Source: Triatoma infestans
Taxonomy: Eukaryota; Arthropoda; Insecta; Hemiptera; Reduviidae
NCBI GenBank assembly: GCA_011037195.1
Contig: JAAEAF010000274.1
Location: forward strand, 335,328 to 399,327
Direction: 5' to 3'
DNA: 64,000 nucleotides
How positions within the stretch are numbered: the stretch's first letter is position 1; the number at the start of each line of letters is the position of its first letter. The notes under the pieces were generated by a model, which saw only the letters and a list, made by a program, of their open reading frames with translations, was not told the origin of the DNA and did not search any database. Below are positions 47,478 through 60,239 of this stretch, piece by piece. The position numbers and the translations under genes are program-made.

Positions 47478-47650
47478 CTGGATTAATTCTCTCTAGCTTC
47501 AGGCACTTTTTAGCCAGCTTAGAAGGGTCGCCGTGAATGTGTACTCTTTTCGCATGCAAGAATAAACTTTTCCTAACTAACTTCTTGTATCCGCACACTT
47601 CTAAATTAATGGAATCCTTTTTCTTTCTTTTAAATAAATAACTTTCCATT
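47478..47650 (-). CDS. Eip63E: candidate upstream coding exon of the kinase gene
   Basis: A minus-strand reading frame of 57 residues starting at an ATG at 47647-47649: MESYLFKRKKKDSINLEV, CGYKKLVRKSLFLHAKR and VHIHGDPSKLAKKCLKLERINP. It ends at a donor-like CAG/GTACAC in phase 1, exactly the phase needed by the exon at 44448. An AAAAAG acceptor-like site lies one base before the ATG, so it may be an internal exon or a first coding exon. The composition (many Lys/Arg, few low-complexity runs) and GC content look exonic. No homology recognised; inference from phase. Confidence 0.45.
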
Positions 47651-49570
47651 CTTTTTTTAATTAATAGAAAATAAGTAGTCCAACCATTTATCGCTTTAAA
47701 CTCTATTTTCTGAATTTAATCATTATTTTTACAGTAATGTACAAATGAGTTACACACAATTCACTTACACTTACTGCTGTAAGTTTTTCTTATAGCATAA
47801 CTCTTCTTTTTTCCATCGTGAAAAAAAGTAGCTTAGCTCCTAATGTTTTTCACGATGATGGGTCAACAATGGGAATAAAATTTAAAATCAATTTAGTCAT
47901 TCATAAGATATTGAATTTAAAATTGATCAGCTTTCTTGATTTAAAAAAAAACATTTCATTGCTCTCTTTTAGCTGTGATTGTTTGTATTGATAAAATACA
48001 GATTTTTATTTTGAATTCTCTTTAGTATTAGTTTTGAACTGGTTTAGTGCGAGTGCGAGTGAACTTTTATTGGGATTTTGTAAAAAATGCTTTTTTTTTA
48101 AATGAAGAAAAGTGAAACATGTTGAATGTCTACTTGAAGTGTGGAAAAAAAAAAACGCGATGCGGGTTAAAAGTGAGCATGCTGAGTTACAACCAGATAG
48201 AATGCAATCAGTGTAGCCAGGTGTAGGGAAAAATCCCTCTTGTAGGGCGATTTAAGGTACTAAAGGGATTGAGGGATTTTTCTTTGAAAATGTGTAAAAC
48301 GTAGGGAATATTCACAGTATTTTAAAACTAATTAACTAATAAACTAAAATTAATTTTTTTAAATTCTTTTTTTTTTACTTGGCCATCCCTGTTTGATTAT
48401 GAGCATGAGTAAGTGGTATTGCAACGTAGTCACATGGAGTAGGTTATAGTCAAGTATTCCCCTTTTTAAATTAGTTACTTTGGAGAATTAGAACATACTG
48501 CTCGATTGCTGTTTGTTCATGCATATATTAATCATTACTCTTGTAGTGTTGTTTGCAACTGCAATTCACGCATCGTGTGACCCCGTTTGGTTGAACTCAC
48601 GCTAAAGTAATATATATTTTTCCTTAGTTAATAGTTGAGTCTTTTATCGTACTTCATCAGAAAGTGTTAATTTTTTGTTCTTATGTGAAGGCTAAAGTGA
48701 TTAATGTACGTAAATGTGGAAGAAGAGGATGATATCGAAGAAGTTTACAGCTGTGGAGACCATGTTACAAGGATGATCTTTATTAAGGTAAAACAATTTT
48801 TGTAGTAAAATGTTATTTAAAAATTACATTCATCATCATATCAAAATTCCAAAGAATTTAAGTCTGCAGGGATTTTTGTGCTAAAAAAGGGATTTTTCAG
48901 AGAGTGCGAGAAATATTTTCATTGTCACACTGAATGCAAATGAGCCGGACAATTTTTTCAGGTTTATATCGTATATCATTGGAAGTTGAGTCATTTTCGA
49001 AGATCAGAGGCAAATAAGGTGGCCACGACGAACTAATGAGGAGGATATGGTAATAAATGTTTTGATTTATGTCGAATACTCTCAACTCTTCATTGAGAAG
49101 AACACCTAAAACAGGTGTTGGTAAATCTACTGTAAGTAAAACAGAAAAAAGGTAGAGGTTTTTACATCCATACAAAATTTGATTGATAAGTTCGCACACT
49201 TATTTGTAATGAATTAATTCGATTATTAAAAATGATCTGAAAAGTATAAAGTATGAACGAATCATCTGGAACGATATATGTGAACAAATATCTGCAATTT
49301 TGGGTTCTGTACAACGCCAAATCTCACACATCATGTCCACAACTCTTACTACGTATTCCAATAAACGTCCCATTATTTTCTTAAGGTAAGCTTACCAATG
49401 TAGTAGGAGTGGAAAAAAAGGTGTATGATATTTTTTGCTTAACAAAGGGAATAGAATGACTAGTCCAAGATGGGATCCAGTGATAGATATCAGAGACCTC
49501 AATTTCTAGGTGCACGTATGTTTTAATATATAACACAATCTTTTTAAAATAAAATTGTGATAAACATAGC
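47651..49570. other. A/T-rich, no recognised gene
   Basis: Somewhat more mixed composition at 48140-48250 and 48640-48790 but no domain or splice-supported frame seen. Confidence 0.45.
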
Positions 49571-49576
49571 TCTTTA

Positions 49577-49850
49577 TATCTGGTATTTTATCCATCGTAG
49601 CATGCATATTTCTAACCGGTTTCAACCAAGTTCGTATAGAGAGTTCACTTCAACGGAATGTTTCTGTTACACTCACACTTGAAAACCAGCAAGAGTAAGT
49701 GTAATAGAAACATTGCATTGAAATGAACTCTTTACACGAACTTGTGAATTTGTTCTGACAATGGATGAAAATCCGAAACCGGTCAGGAACACATGGAATA
49801 TGCATGCTACGACAGATAAAATACCAGATGTTATCCAAGCATTGCGGACA
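49577..49850. mobile_element. fold-back element, family 3 (hammerhead-like arm)
   Basis: Inverted arms about 49577-49675 and 49690-49832, sharing ATCTGGTATTTTATC, CGTAGCATGCATATT, AAGTTCGT.TA.AGAGTTCA and AATGTTTCT.TTACACT. The right arm (plus strand, about 49754-49792) reads CTGACAA, stem GGAT-GAAA-ATCC, GAAACC-GGT, C: a hammerhead-like order with loopless stem III and one changed core base (G to A in the CUGANGA box). The left arm keeps only GAAACCGGTT. Third family with the same design. Confidence 0.55.
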
Positions 49851-50735
49851 CATCCACATATTCAATAGCTTTATATACTTTCTAACAGTACTGAAAAGGC
49901 TGTAATCATTTTTTTAAAGATATTTTACAAAACTGTAAAAGATTATTTTTTCCAATTTAATTAAAATAGCTAAGGGAACATTTATTTATGAAAATGTTTG
50001 TTAAATTTTACAAAAATAATGTGTGTTTGTAGCAGCTGCTGTTGACAGAGTTGCTTCTTCACAGGTGTACCACGGAGTACACAAACATTTTTCTAACGGC
50101 ATTACACTTTCTCCATACAAAAAAAAAACAAGCAAACATCAATCGCATTCGTTTAAGAGAACTTTCTTTAATAAAATTATATATGCTAAAGTTCAGGGAT
50201 ATATATATATATAGTTATATGAATATATAGAAGAATGGAATGAAGGATGGAATGTTAATAAAAGAACAAAATCTACAAAATAGATAAATATTTAGATCTA
50301 GGTCAACAAATGTATATTAGGGAAAGAAGAGTATATACTACCAGTCCAGATCTTATTATACAATATTAAAGAGATATGGATCTATACAACCTGTCAGTAG
50401 CACCATGTTATTTTTAAAACTTATGTGCATATATATTAAAAAAAAAAAAAAACAATAAAAGTACAGTTCTATATGTTTACTGAAAATTTTTATGGTCTGT
50501 TAATTTTTTGTCTATCAAATATTTACTTCTATTTATATTTATTTTCCAACCATCAAAGAAAAGTTAGAAAAAAGACTAATTGGAAGCTAATGGGTTAAAA
50601 AAAATTAATTAATTACAATAACATGCCTAAAGGAATACTTTACTTTGAAGTGATCTCTCAATTAAAGCGCGTTTGTTGTTAGTTAAAATTGCTTTTCAAA
50701 TACTTTGAAATAATAATAATTACCTCCATAAAACT
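49851..50735. other. no recognised feature
   Basis: A/T-rich sequence with an A run at 50439-50452. Confidence 0.45.
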
Positions 50736-50739
50736 TTCT

Positions 50740-51475
50740 TGTAAAACTTAAAAGGGTGGTTAAAAAGTAAACAAATAAAAAATTAGGTTTTTTTAGAGAC
50801 TACAATTTTGAGAAGTAGGCTTTAAAAGGTTTACCATATTCTCTTTATAATAGTATTTAAAATACCGTACATTGAAAGGGAAGGTATCTGTAGTGGAATG
50901 ACAACATGATCTCTCCCAGAGAAACCCCTAATATTAAACAATTTTCCCAGAACAAGGTTTCAAATAAATGTGATAAAGCCAATAAATTGAAAAACATTAT
51001 ACAAGTGTAATAATAAATAGATATTGTGACATTTTAATTAAAACAGGTGTAGGAGTTTCCGAGGAAATTTGGAATAAGTGAAATAAATACCCCTATCCAA
51101 TTACGGTACCAGTTTGGGCTGACGGATTTTGATTGAAAAATAAGCAGTCGATTCACCCAGTGATGCTAAAAGTAGAATCTGAAGTTTGAATTTCATAAAT
51201 TTATGTTTTTGTATTATGTTCTTCAAAATAGGAACTTTTACTCAACTAAAAATATGCTCGCACACACATATACAAGAAGAGAGAGAGAAAATGAAAACCA
51301 AATAAACCTTTTTATGGTTCAAATATTTGCTTGCATATGGACAAATAAGAGCTCTGCAAACTTTTCAATCATGAACATCAATAAAATTTTTAGAGCTATT
51401 GTCTGTGTATTGAGGACTTGTTTATTATATGTTTATAACCTAGACGCGTCAATAATTACGATTCAAAAATGAAGA
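50740..51475 (+). repeat. dispersed CTTCCGG-family repeat, diverged
   Basis: Related features: GTACATTGAAAGGGAAG, TAATATTAAACAATTTTCCC, AACAAGGTTTCAAATAAATG, GACGGATTTTGATTGAAAAA, then a CACACACATATACA tract and AGAGAGAG run. No CTTCCGG block remains. Lower confidence. Confidence 0.4.
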
Positions 51476-54400
51476 AAATCACTGAAGGATAAAAAAATTG
51501 TTTTTCAGTTTGTATGCAACAGTCCTCCTTATTTTTTCATTCAACAATAGTTTTACGAAGTTTCATTAAAGAAACTGGGAATTAATATGTAAATACTTGG
51601 TGTAATAAGAATTTATGGCTCTAGATTTTTTTTTCAGAAACACTGAGAAGAAAGGAGTGTCATAATAATAATAATAATAATGAAATATTATATTTATTAA
51701 TTACTCCAGATTATTCAACAAAATCGTTGCAAATACAATTTAACAAATTTATAACTTTTCGCCATTGTAAGACATTAAAGAAATTATGAATAAATACTAA
51801 AAAGAAGGATGAACTCAGCAGACCTTATTTATAATATTAATCATCCTTTCGTGACGATGTCTATAGTCAGTTTTCATATTAATAAAGATACATTATATAG
51901 AGACATATTTACACGCATTACTAATATTAACTTGGGCCCTATTAAATTAACTGACTGAGTAATTAATTACAATTCAATAATAAGGTAGCTACATAACGTC
52001 CATATCATGAGGTTATTTCATTTAAATAAATACCTTATTTAAGGGATTCATGTTCTTATTTAAAAGCACCAACGTAAACCATCCCCATTATCATTCCACA
52101 TTAAATAAAACTCAAAATTTATCATCACTCTCGTTTCTGCCTTTTTAAAAAACTTTGAGTTAAACTCAAGAAAAAAAAAATTGGACGAATTAATAAATAA
52201 TAATTAAGATTTTAACACAGCTAACATAACGAGGAAAATGAAAGAAAAATAATACGTGTTCTTTTGAATATCTGTTAGTGAGAATTAGAATTGATTTTTT
52301 TTTTTTCTGGACTATTTTGGACTATAAAAATGTTTAATCTGCTTGTTGTATATATAATTTATACTCACATTTGAATTATTTTTTATTTTCAGTTCGTTAT
52401 TTTTTACAGTAATGGAATAAATTGTTATACTCTTGATGAAAATGGCGTAGTAACCAGACGCCGAATACGTCGAGAAAATTAGTAAAGAAAATAAAAATAA
52501 AGAAGGCTAAAAAACTGGTATTTTCTATAAGAAAAACAACCACCTTTTACAAAAACTCGAATAAACATGAACCAATCTCCCCTAATGACCCCTTCGTTTA
52601 TAAACTATTACTTAGAATGCGATAAGGTAATTAAATAGTAATACATATTCAACTACAAAACAATAACTGATATATTATGTATTCAAATAAAATCCATTGT
52701 AGAATCTAGTTTAAAACTAGACTATTAAAATGAGAAGACCGAGTTCTTTTGGTAGAACAATGGAATAACATTGACAAGTGATAATAAAGTTTGTACTCTT
52801 AGTTCCAGAATTATATCTTATTTAATTAATATTAGATACGCAATTGTTCATGGTATAATATTCTTTTTGAGTTGGATATCAATCTCAAACTTCAGATATT
52901 CACTCTTTCACCCTGCATATAAATTTAAATTAGCCTTAGCCTTGTCCTATACATCCTTAAATGAAATTGTACGGATACCTGTAAATAAATACATGTAAAA
53001 AAAGTGGTACTTTGTTATATTCCTATTATATAATTACCAATATTTAGTATCTTATTTATATTTATACGCAATTATTTGTTAATAAGCTAATATATCTGTT
53101 AAATCAGTACTTCAAAAGAATATATTTAAAACATATATATATATATACTATATATATATATATATATATAATGAATAAAATAATACTTGTTGATCATGTG
53201 GATAAAATACGAACGCGAAATGTTATAGAAAAATATTTATTTATGGAGTGGATTGCTTTGGTCATTCCTGCAACTGCGTATGCATTCAACCTACCCACAT
53301 TCACTTCTCCGCATACGCTACATCATTCTTAGCCATCCCTTCATAAGACCCCACACTTTTCTCTTTAGTGAAATAAGACAATAATATTGGCAATTTTTAT
53401 AAGATACGCCAAGTTGGGGAAAACCCACGAATCTCTATCTTATACAATCTTACCTTCACGACTGCTACTCCATTTTGGGACAAATTTGGGCATTTCATAT
53501 CCAATCATCCACCACATGCAATTCCTTTATAAGGTCCACATTGAGGAAGAAGTGGCATATTTAGATAAGGTAAAATTCTCACACCTCCACACCCTCACAC
53601 CATAACCGACCCCTACTATTTCAAACCCTTGGGGAGTGAATGGAAGCGAAAACTTCATTCTATCTAAATTTTATATGGAACAAAACTGGGTGCAAATTGC
53701 ATTTTAAATCGATTCTGTTGTTATTACATATCTTCATAACCCAACAACAGCTTATAAAATATATGGAGTTTTCGATCCACAAGGGGATTTTAAACCAATG
53801 AAACAAAAAAATAATAAATTAAGGGAAGTAAGTTTATATAAATACCAGGAGTTATCAAAATTTTTCAGCCTTATTAATTGATGTCGGAACAGATATACAA
53901 GCAGAAAATAATTTAGGCTGTAATGTGAGATGAAACCCGTTAAACAACCAAAATAGTGCAAAAATTCTTAAGGATCAGACAGACTGTATTGGTTTATTAC
54001 ATTAACAATTTATTTACTTTAATATTTATACAACTGACAATAAAATATACATATAAGAAGAATGCATATAAATTCGCCTAATTCCCCCAGATCAGTCAGG
54101 GTCTAGGGATAATTTAATAAAAATAAATGACAGAACTCAGACAGTTAGTTGATTAAAAGTAATGTTATTTGCGAAGCCAGCTTACCAAGAAGAGCTGATT
54201 GCCTGTAATCTAATAGTTAAGAAAGAAGCAGATGAATAAAATGCTCAATCAGCCGGTTTAACCAATTTGAAGTAGATAAAACGAGTGCACAAAGAAATAC
54301 TTACCAATCACATTCTTATTAACATACCACCCCCGTAGAATGATAAAAAGACTCTTTCTAGTGTTTTAAATGAAGAGAGAAGTTAAACCAATTTTTCTTT

Positions 54401-54675
54401 AATAGCGTCTTTTTCTTTTGATAAAACCAAAATAAATCCTCATTATTTAAGGTCATTATCAGAGGATCTTTTAATGAACACCTAAAATAATGCCCAAACT
54501 GCATTCTCTTATTTACATTTTCAAATCGTTACAATCTTTTGTTCCTTCAGAATTATTCGCTTATATAACTCCACACGAATACAACAAATTGTATTATGTA
54601 TAGAAATGGAACACTTTCGAGTAGATCGATTGTATCACCAAATTTCCTATAACTAGAAAAAAAAAAAATTAATTA
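51476..54675. other. A/T-rich, microsatellites at 51664-51681 and 53131-53170
   Basis: An AAT run (51664-51681) and a TA/AT tract (about 53131-53170). ORFs at 52771-52998, 53387-53605 and 53752-53961 have no recognisable motifs. The stretch 53260-53640 is slightly GC richer. Confidence 0.45.
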
Positions 54676-54679
54676 CTTT

Positions 54680-54905
54680 TCTCAATTTTTTTTACTTTCT
54701 CTTATAGAGCTGGAAGGACAATATGGCGATCGTAATAAACTATCAAATTGAATTTTCACAGGAAAACACTTGTGTTGGGAAACCCAGAATAAGAAAAAAA
54801 AATACTTTTAGCGGACGGTATGTCTAAGTGTGTGAATACAATATCTCAAAAAACAAAAAATTCTCAGGAAGTCAAAACTTAATGTACCGTCAATATGCTT
54901 AATTT
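54680..54905 (-). repeat. fragment of the dispersed CTTCCGG family
   Basis: TTTACTTTCTCTTATAGAG, GATCGTAATAAACTATC, TTGAATTTTCACAGGAAAA: the terminal segment of the family in inverted orientation. Confidence 0.45.
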
Positions 54906-54927
54906 CATTATTATTTAAGTGATAGAA

Positions 54928-55485
54928 CCCTGTAGGGTAAAGCTAGGAGAGATGACGCGGTAGGAGAGAAGACACAGGCTTTACTTCTCTTGTTTACCAC
55001 CATGTGGCGTCATGGAAGTTAGTCGAGGAGTAGAAAGATCAGAAGCGAACGTATTGCAAAATTCTTCAGTTATTTTGTGTGTTCTTCTGTGTTCTAGGAA
55101 AATTTATACGCATCAGCGGGTGTTTTCATAACGTGAATTTTCATAACGCTTAGTAATTTTTTTATATACTATATTAATTGCAATTGAAAGAAAGATTTCA
55201 GCTGTCGATGTTGGAATCAGCATTACCTTCACAGAGGAGAGGTCTCCTACTTATGGTGCGTCATCTATCCTACCATAGTAGGAGAGACGGCCAAATGTAG
55301 TGTATTTGTATTTTGTTTCTGGAATAAATGAGAGTGTCTTTATTTTGAAAAATAACATTTTTTTTGCAGATAATAGTAGTTGACATATGTTTTATAAGAA
55401 TTACCTCTTTAGTATATCTCCTATATTTTTATACAGGGCGTAACTTTGAAATGTGCATCATCTCTCGTAGCTTTACCCTGTGTAG
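54928..55485. mobile_element. non-autonomous DNA transposon with terminal inverted repeats
   Basis: Ends AGGGTAAAGCTAGGAGAGAT (from 54934) and, inverted, AGGGTAAAGCTACGAGAGAT (to 55479) match with few differences over about 25 bases; the outermost bases differ (TGT versus CAC). About 550 bases with no transposase. The motif TAGGAGAGA appears repeatedly inside (about 54943, 54961 and 55279, plus inverted copies), giving subterminal repeats as in hAT-like elements. No clear target duplication, so superfamily undecided. Confidence 0.6.
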
Positions 55486-55719
55486 TATATTGAAGTGGCC
55501 CTTTAGAATTAATTGATAAATATTAACGTCTTCTTCCCTACAACCCCTCCAACATAATTATCCCACAATATCTGTACATGTATAATAAGCATAGAAGTAT
55601 ATATATAAAAAAAAATGTTAGCCCATTTTCGAGAAAATCACAAGCATTTCCGGTGAAAAGTTAATTTCGAAAATATTATAAGATCACAATATTTCCTCTT
55701 CTTACATTTACAATATTTA

Positions 55720-57960
55720 TCTCTTCTAGCTTTAAGAGAAATAATGAATTAGCATTATGAAAAGGGTGAAATAAGAATTAATAATAATAATAATAATAAA
55801 ATAATATTATTATTATTAAAAGAGAAATGAGATCATGGATGTACGAGAACAATTAAAAGTGATAAGTATACTACTAGTTAAGCCTTTACAGTATACGAGA
55901 CTCAAGCTTTTATTATACAAAACTTTTCTATTACCATATTATAAAATGATCTTCAATGAAAAGCTACTAATACTTAGGAAAGTAAACTTTCTTGGCAAAT
56001 AAATTAATGAAAAGTTTTAAGACAAATTGCCGATCCTTTAGAACGTCGTTTCACTGCAATAGTAACTAGGAAAGTAAAAAAAAGGAGGATGCCAAAACTA
56101 CCCTATTTGCCTCATCTTTCCCAATCATAATCATCTTCCACTATTTGGATCAGTGAAGAAAAAGTTTCTAATTCAACTTTTACGCTTTATAATATTGGAT
56201 AAATCTGTGCTCTTTATTGAAATGTATAAAACCGTTAAGCTATTTCTTAGTCAGGTTTCCTATTAGAAAAAAATACGTAACATTCAATTACAAATCTACA
56301 GTTAATTCAAAGTTTACGAATTCAACTGTAAAAAGGACTTTTATAGATTTAATCTAAGAGGTGGGTGGGTAGGGGGTATTCTTTAATGTTTGACTAGTTT
56401 TAAAGTTACTGATCAAAATTCAAATAAAAAACACTAAAAAACACTTAGGAATTTTTTTTTTTAATTCAAATATTTCCCGTCAAGCATGGTTTAAAAGATA
56501 TTTTTGTGATTATATTTATTATTTATAAGCAAAATATTGGCATAGGACGATTGGTAAAGTGAATTTAGTGCGCCCTTAGGGGTGTGTGGTCAATTCCCGG
56601 GGGGTGCAGGAAACAAAGTGCGATATCGCGAAATATAAAGAGAAAGATATGTATCGTAATTTCCTTTTTTACAATATCCATGAATTCCGACTACGTTCTC
56701 GGTTACCAGTTCTTTTTTTAACGGGTCAAACTGGCATTATGACTGGTAGTATAATAAAATGGTAGCATTTAGCTCGATTGATTAAGAACCGGAAGTTGCA
56801 ACATTCAGTTGTACTTAGGGGTGGGTTCATTCCGGTGAGGGAATGTATTGGATTGCAACAATAACCAAATTAAAATACCAACGAACTGAGCATGAAAAGG
56901 AAGTTGTATTGCCATCAATCAACAATAAAAATGAACGTATATTTATCAGATATACGTTGCATTTATGAACATCAACGAAAAACTAGGGAAACTGTATTAG
57001 AATAAACGTCATAAATATAATTTTATTCATTAGAAATGCCTCAAAGGAAATCAACGGCGATCAACACTATCTTTTGGTTTCTTCTACGATTTGTATAAAA
57101 ATTGGGGAAAAGATCAGTAAAGTTTTACCTACGACTGAGGATTTCCATATCAAGACTGATCTTCTGCGATTTATTTTATGTTGAAATATTCTGTTCAAAT
57201 ACTCACTTATAAATACGTATAAGTTGAAAAGTCAATTTAGAAAATTTGAAAGAAGCTGGAATAAGAAAAAGTAAAAACTAAGTGGTGGAAATGATAAATG
57301 AATGGTGTGAAATGCAATTTGAACAGTTTTGTAACTATAATAAATGCAAAATAAAACACTCTGCTTGTAAGTAATTTCCCCCTTTCTCCTTGTATGATAT
57401 ATATGATACAAGTATTACATTCAAATGGAGATATTCTCCTTGCAGGCTGCACTATTTTTTTCTTTTTTTTTCAGTTTTGTTAAAACAGAGCAGAGTTGTA
57501 CAAACAAAACGAAATATGAAAGAGATAAAGAAAAATCTTCAGAGGTAGAAATTGAAGGAAAATCATGATTTACAGTGTTCTACATTTAATATTAACAGTT
57601 CTATTCTCCGTTCTGGAAGAGAACCAACCGGATAGAGAGACAAAATAAAGGATGGAAAAATCTAAAGGCAGAAAAAAAAAAACGAAAAAAACTGAAAATT
57701 ACTGGCAGGATATCTTGAGAGTGTGTGTGAGAGAGGGGGAGAGAGGCTGCCATTCACTGAATATTTCATATATTTTTTATTAGAAACTTTCTTTTTTTTT
57801 CATATTTTATTTTTCTTTCTCACTACAACTCTTATATCTGAGATTTTTCTTATTTTTATTCAACAAAGTTTCATAATTTTATAATCAAATGACATAAATG
57901 CTACTTACACACCACACTTTTACAGTTTGTTGGTACGCAAAAATAGAAATTTCAGCATTA
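55720..57960. other. A/T-rich, no recognised gene
   Basis: Contains ATA/AAT runs at 55780-55815. A short copy of the dispersed repeat end lies at about 55620-55710 (TTTTCGAGAAAATCACAAGC, TTTCCGGTGAAAAGTTAATT). Nothing else is identifiable. Confidence 0.45.
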
Positions 57961-57976
57961 TATATATATATATATA

Positions 57977-58914
57977 CGAACATGTCCAGTAAGTAAGTGT
58001 ACTGAATTTTTGTAGGTTACAAAAATTTTTATTTGAACAAAAAAAATTACCTGGTTACATTAGTACATATGCAAGCTATTTTTCGACATAGTCACCATTC
58101 CTCTCAATGTAGGTGGTGAACTGGGGTATTAATTTTTTGATGCCTTCCTCGAAGTAGTTTCCCGCCAACCCCTTCGTCCACTTCTCCACCTCCCCTTCAC
58201 CTCCTCGTCGGTTGAAAACCTTTTTCCACCCATGTGCAGCTTCAGGGAGGTAAAGAGATAGTAATCTGAAGGTGCTAGGTCAGGGGAATGCGCGGGATGG
58301 TTCAGTATATCCCATTTAAACGAGGCAAGCGGTGTGTGGTCTGGCATTGTCGTGCAGCAGGCAGACTCCCTTTGTCAGCATGCCTCTCCTTTTGTTCTGA
58401 ATCGCCCTCCGCAATTTTTTTAGGGTCTCACAGTATCTTGCAGAGTTGATGGTCTCCCCTTGAGGCATATATTCAATTAAAATTATGCCTTGATAAGTAC
58501 CAAAACACGGATGCCATGATTTTCTTGGATGAAATTGTGGTTTTGAACTTTTTGGCGGAGGGTGAAGAGGTGTGACGCCACTGTTGAGACCTGCCTTTTG
58601 GTTTCAGGTGTGTAGTGTGCAACCCAAGTTTCATCTCCAGTAATGATGGAGCGGAGAAATTCATCTCCATGGAGTTTGTAGTGTCTCAAAAACTCTTGCC
58701 CGACCTTGAATATTTCACACTTGGCGGGAGATTGGATTGACATTTTTGCACGAAACGTATTGTCGCGTCGACAGTTCTCAACGTGCTGACCTCGAACCGG
58801 TCTCGTTGCGGAGGGGAGAAATCAGGCTACAGGACAGTGTAGCCAACATGTCGAAAACAAAATCCCTCCGGCACGTGAGAGCCTCAGTACACTTACTTTC
58901 TGGACATGCCTCGT
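57977..58914 (-). mobile_element. internally deleted mariner transposon
   Basis: Flanked by TA on both sides; ends CGAACATGTCCAGTAAGTAA (left) and CGAGGCATGTCCAGAAAGTAA (right, inverted) form imperfect repeats of about 29 bases ending GTGTACTGA. The element is 938 bases, about 350 shorter than a full mariner. Transposase remains lie on the minus strand; the DNA-binding N-terminal part is missing. Second mariner lineage in the window with its own terminal sequence. Confidence 0.9.
58129..58743 (-). pseudogene. truncated mariner transposase
   Basis: Minus strand. The 58743-58483 frame gives VGQEFLRHYKLHGDEFL, RSIITGDETWVAHYTPETK (first catalytic Asp intact), RQVSTVASHLFTLRQKV. After a shift and a gap, MPDHTPLASFKWDILNHP and AHSPDLAPSDYYLFTSLKLH, MGGKRFSTDEEV carry the third Asp motif. 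The residues around the second Asp (normally HDNARPHTA) can be read just before MPDHTP as ACCTMPDHT-like decayed sequence. Frameshifted and without the helix-turn-helix region. Confidence 0.85.
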
Positions 58915-59049
58915 ATATATATATATACATTCATGAAATTTTCACAAACTACATTATACATTATATATTACTAGAGATATTCATTAATATCGAGTACAAA
59001 CAAATATGGAAGCGTAAATTATTATGGTAGAATCTAATGAAGAACACCC

Positions 59050-59240
59050 ACTTTTTATTTTCCTCTTTCAGCTGTAAGAAGTTAAATAGTGTTCAAATTT
59101 TCAAATTGAGTCTTTACCGGAAATTCCTGAGTACGAAAAAGTGTTTTTTAGAAATTGGACTGTTTGTGTGTGTCCAGAAACTGAAAATCGCAAAAAGTTG
59201 AAACTTTGTATTTCGTTTAGATACTACAAAAGAACGCAAC
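59050..59240 (-). repeat. fragment of the dispersed CTTCCGG family
   Basis: TCAAATTGAGTCTTTACCGG, AAATTCCTGAGTACGAAAAA and GTGTTTTTTAG then a GTGTGTGTGTCC tract are the family end in inverted orientation. Confidence 0.5.
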
Positions 59241-60033
59241 AAGTAATGTTTTGATTAAAATAGGTCCACCATTTTACTGAATTAGAATGACGAGTATTTA
59301 CATTGTTGCGATTTACTGGAGAACGAATAAAATAAATAATCAATAAAAAACTATTTACACTATTTTGGTCAGCAATAGTGTAAATAATTGGGCCAAACAG
59401 AATTTTATAAATATTCAGTGATATGATTTTTAACAAACTATTTATTGTGCATCACTTTCCAGGCAATCTCTATTTAATATTAAATATAATAAAGTTTAAA
59501 ATTGTTAACAAAATAATACGGACATAATAAATCGATTACATTAAAAAAAAAAAAAAAAATTCAGAAAAAAAGACAGTGTTGATTTTCTCCAATTTCCAGA
59601 TACTAGCAATTTTTATTTTTATGTATCATCGTTGAATTATGTCATTTTTCATTGTACAAACACAATTGTATATCTGACAATCACCCAGTATGACCCATTG
59701 ATCTTCATATTTTTTAATCGTTTCAAACTCGTATTTCAATTTGAAGTTAATAATTTACAGAATTTTTTAATCACTCCTTTTGTTTCTGCTACAATCTACA
59801 ATTGATTGAAATACAAAATAAAACTTGTGATTGAAAAACCGGCTATTATTGGTTTTCATCAAACATTTTTATTATAACGATGACTCTATAGCTTGTTGAC
59901 ATTATTTCTATCTTTATTAATATCCAAATCTCTGATAAAAGTGCACAAATCAAAAATTGTTAGAAATAATATTAAAATGCTTCAATGCAAATGAGAAAAA
60001 TGTTTCTGTTTAGTAAATACACGGAAAAATAAA

Positions 60034-60092
<59 letters not shown>

Positions 60093-60239
60093 GGTAAGAT
60101 ACCTCTGAATAATAAACAGAGCAAAATAAAATATATATTGAATGAAAATATTGAGTGGGCTGCATATAATATAATAATTTTTGAGAAATTAAAATTTATA
60201 ATTATATGAAACAAAATGAACATATAAATTAAATTTGAA
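59241..60239. other. A/T-rich; compound (AC)n(AT)n(GT)n at 60034-60090
   Basis: AC repeats at 60034-60055, AT at 60056-60081, GT at 60082-60090 make one near-perfect self-complementary tract. No gene. Confidence 0.6.
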
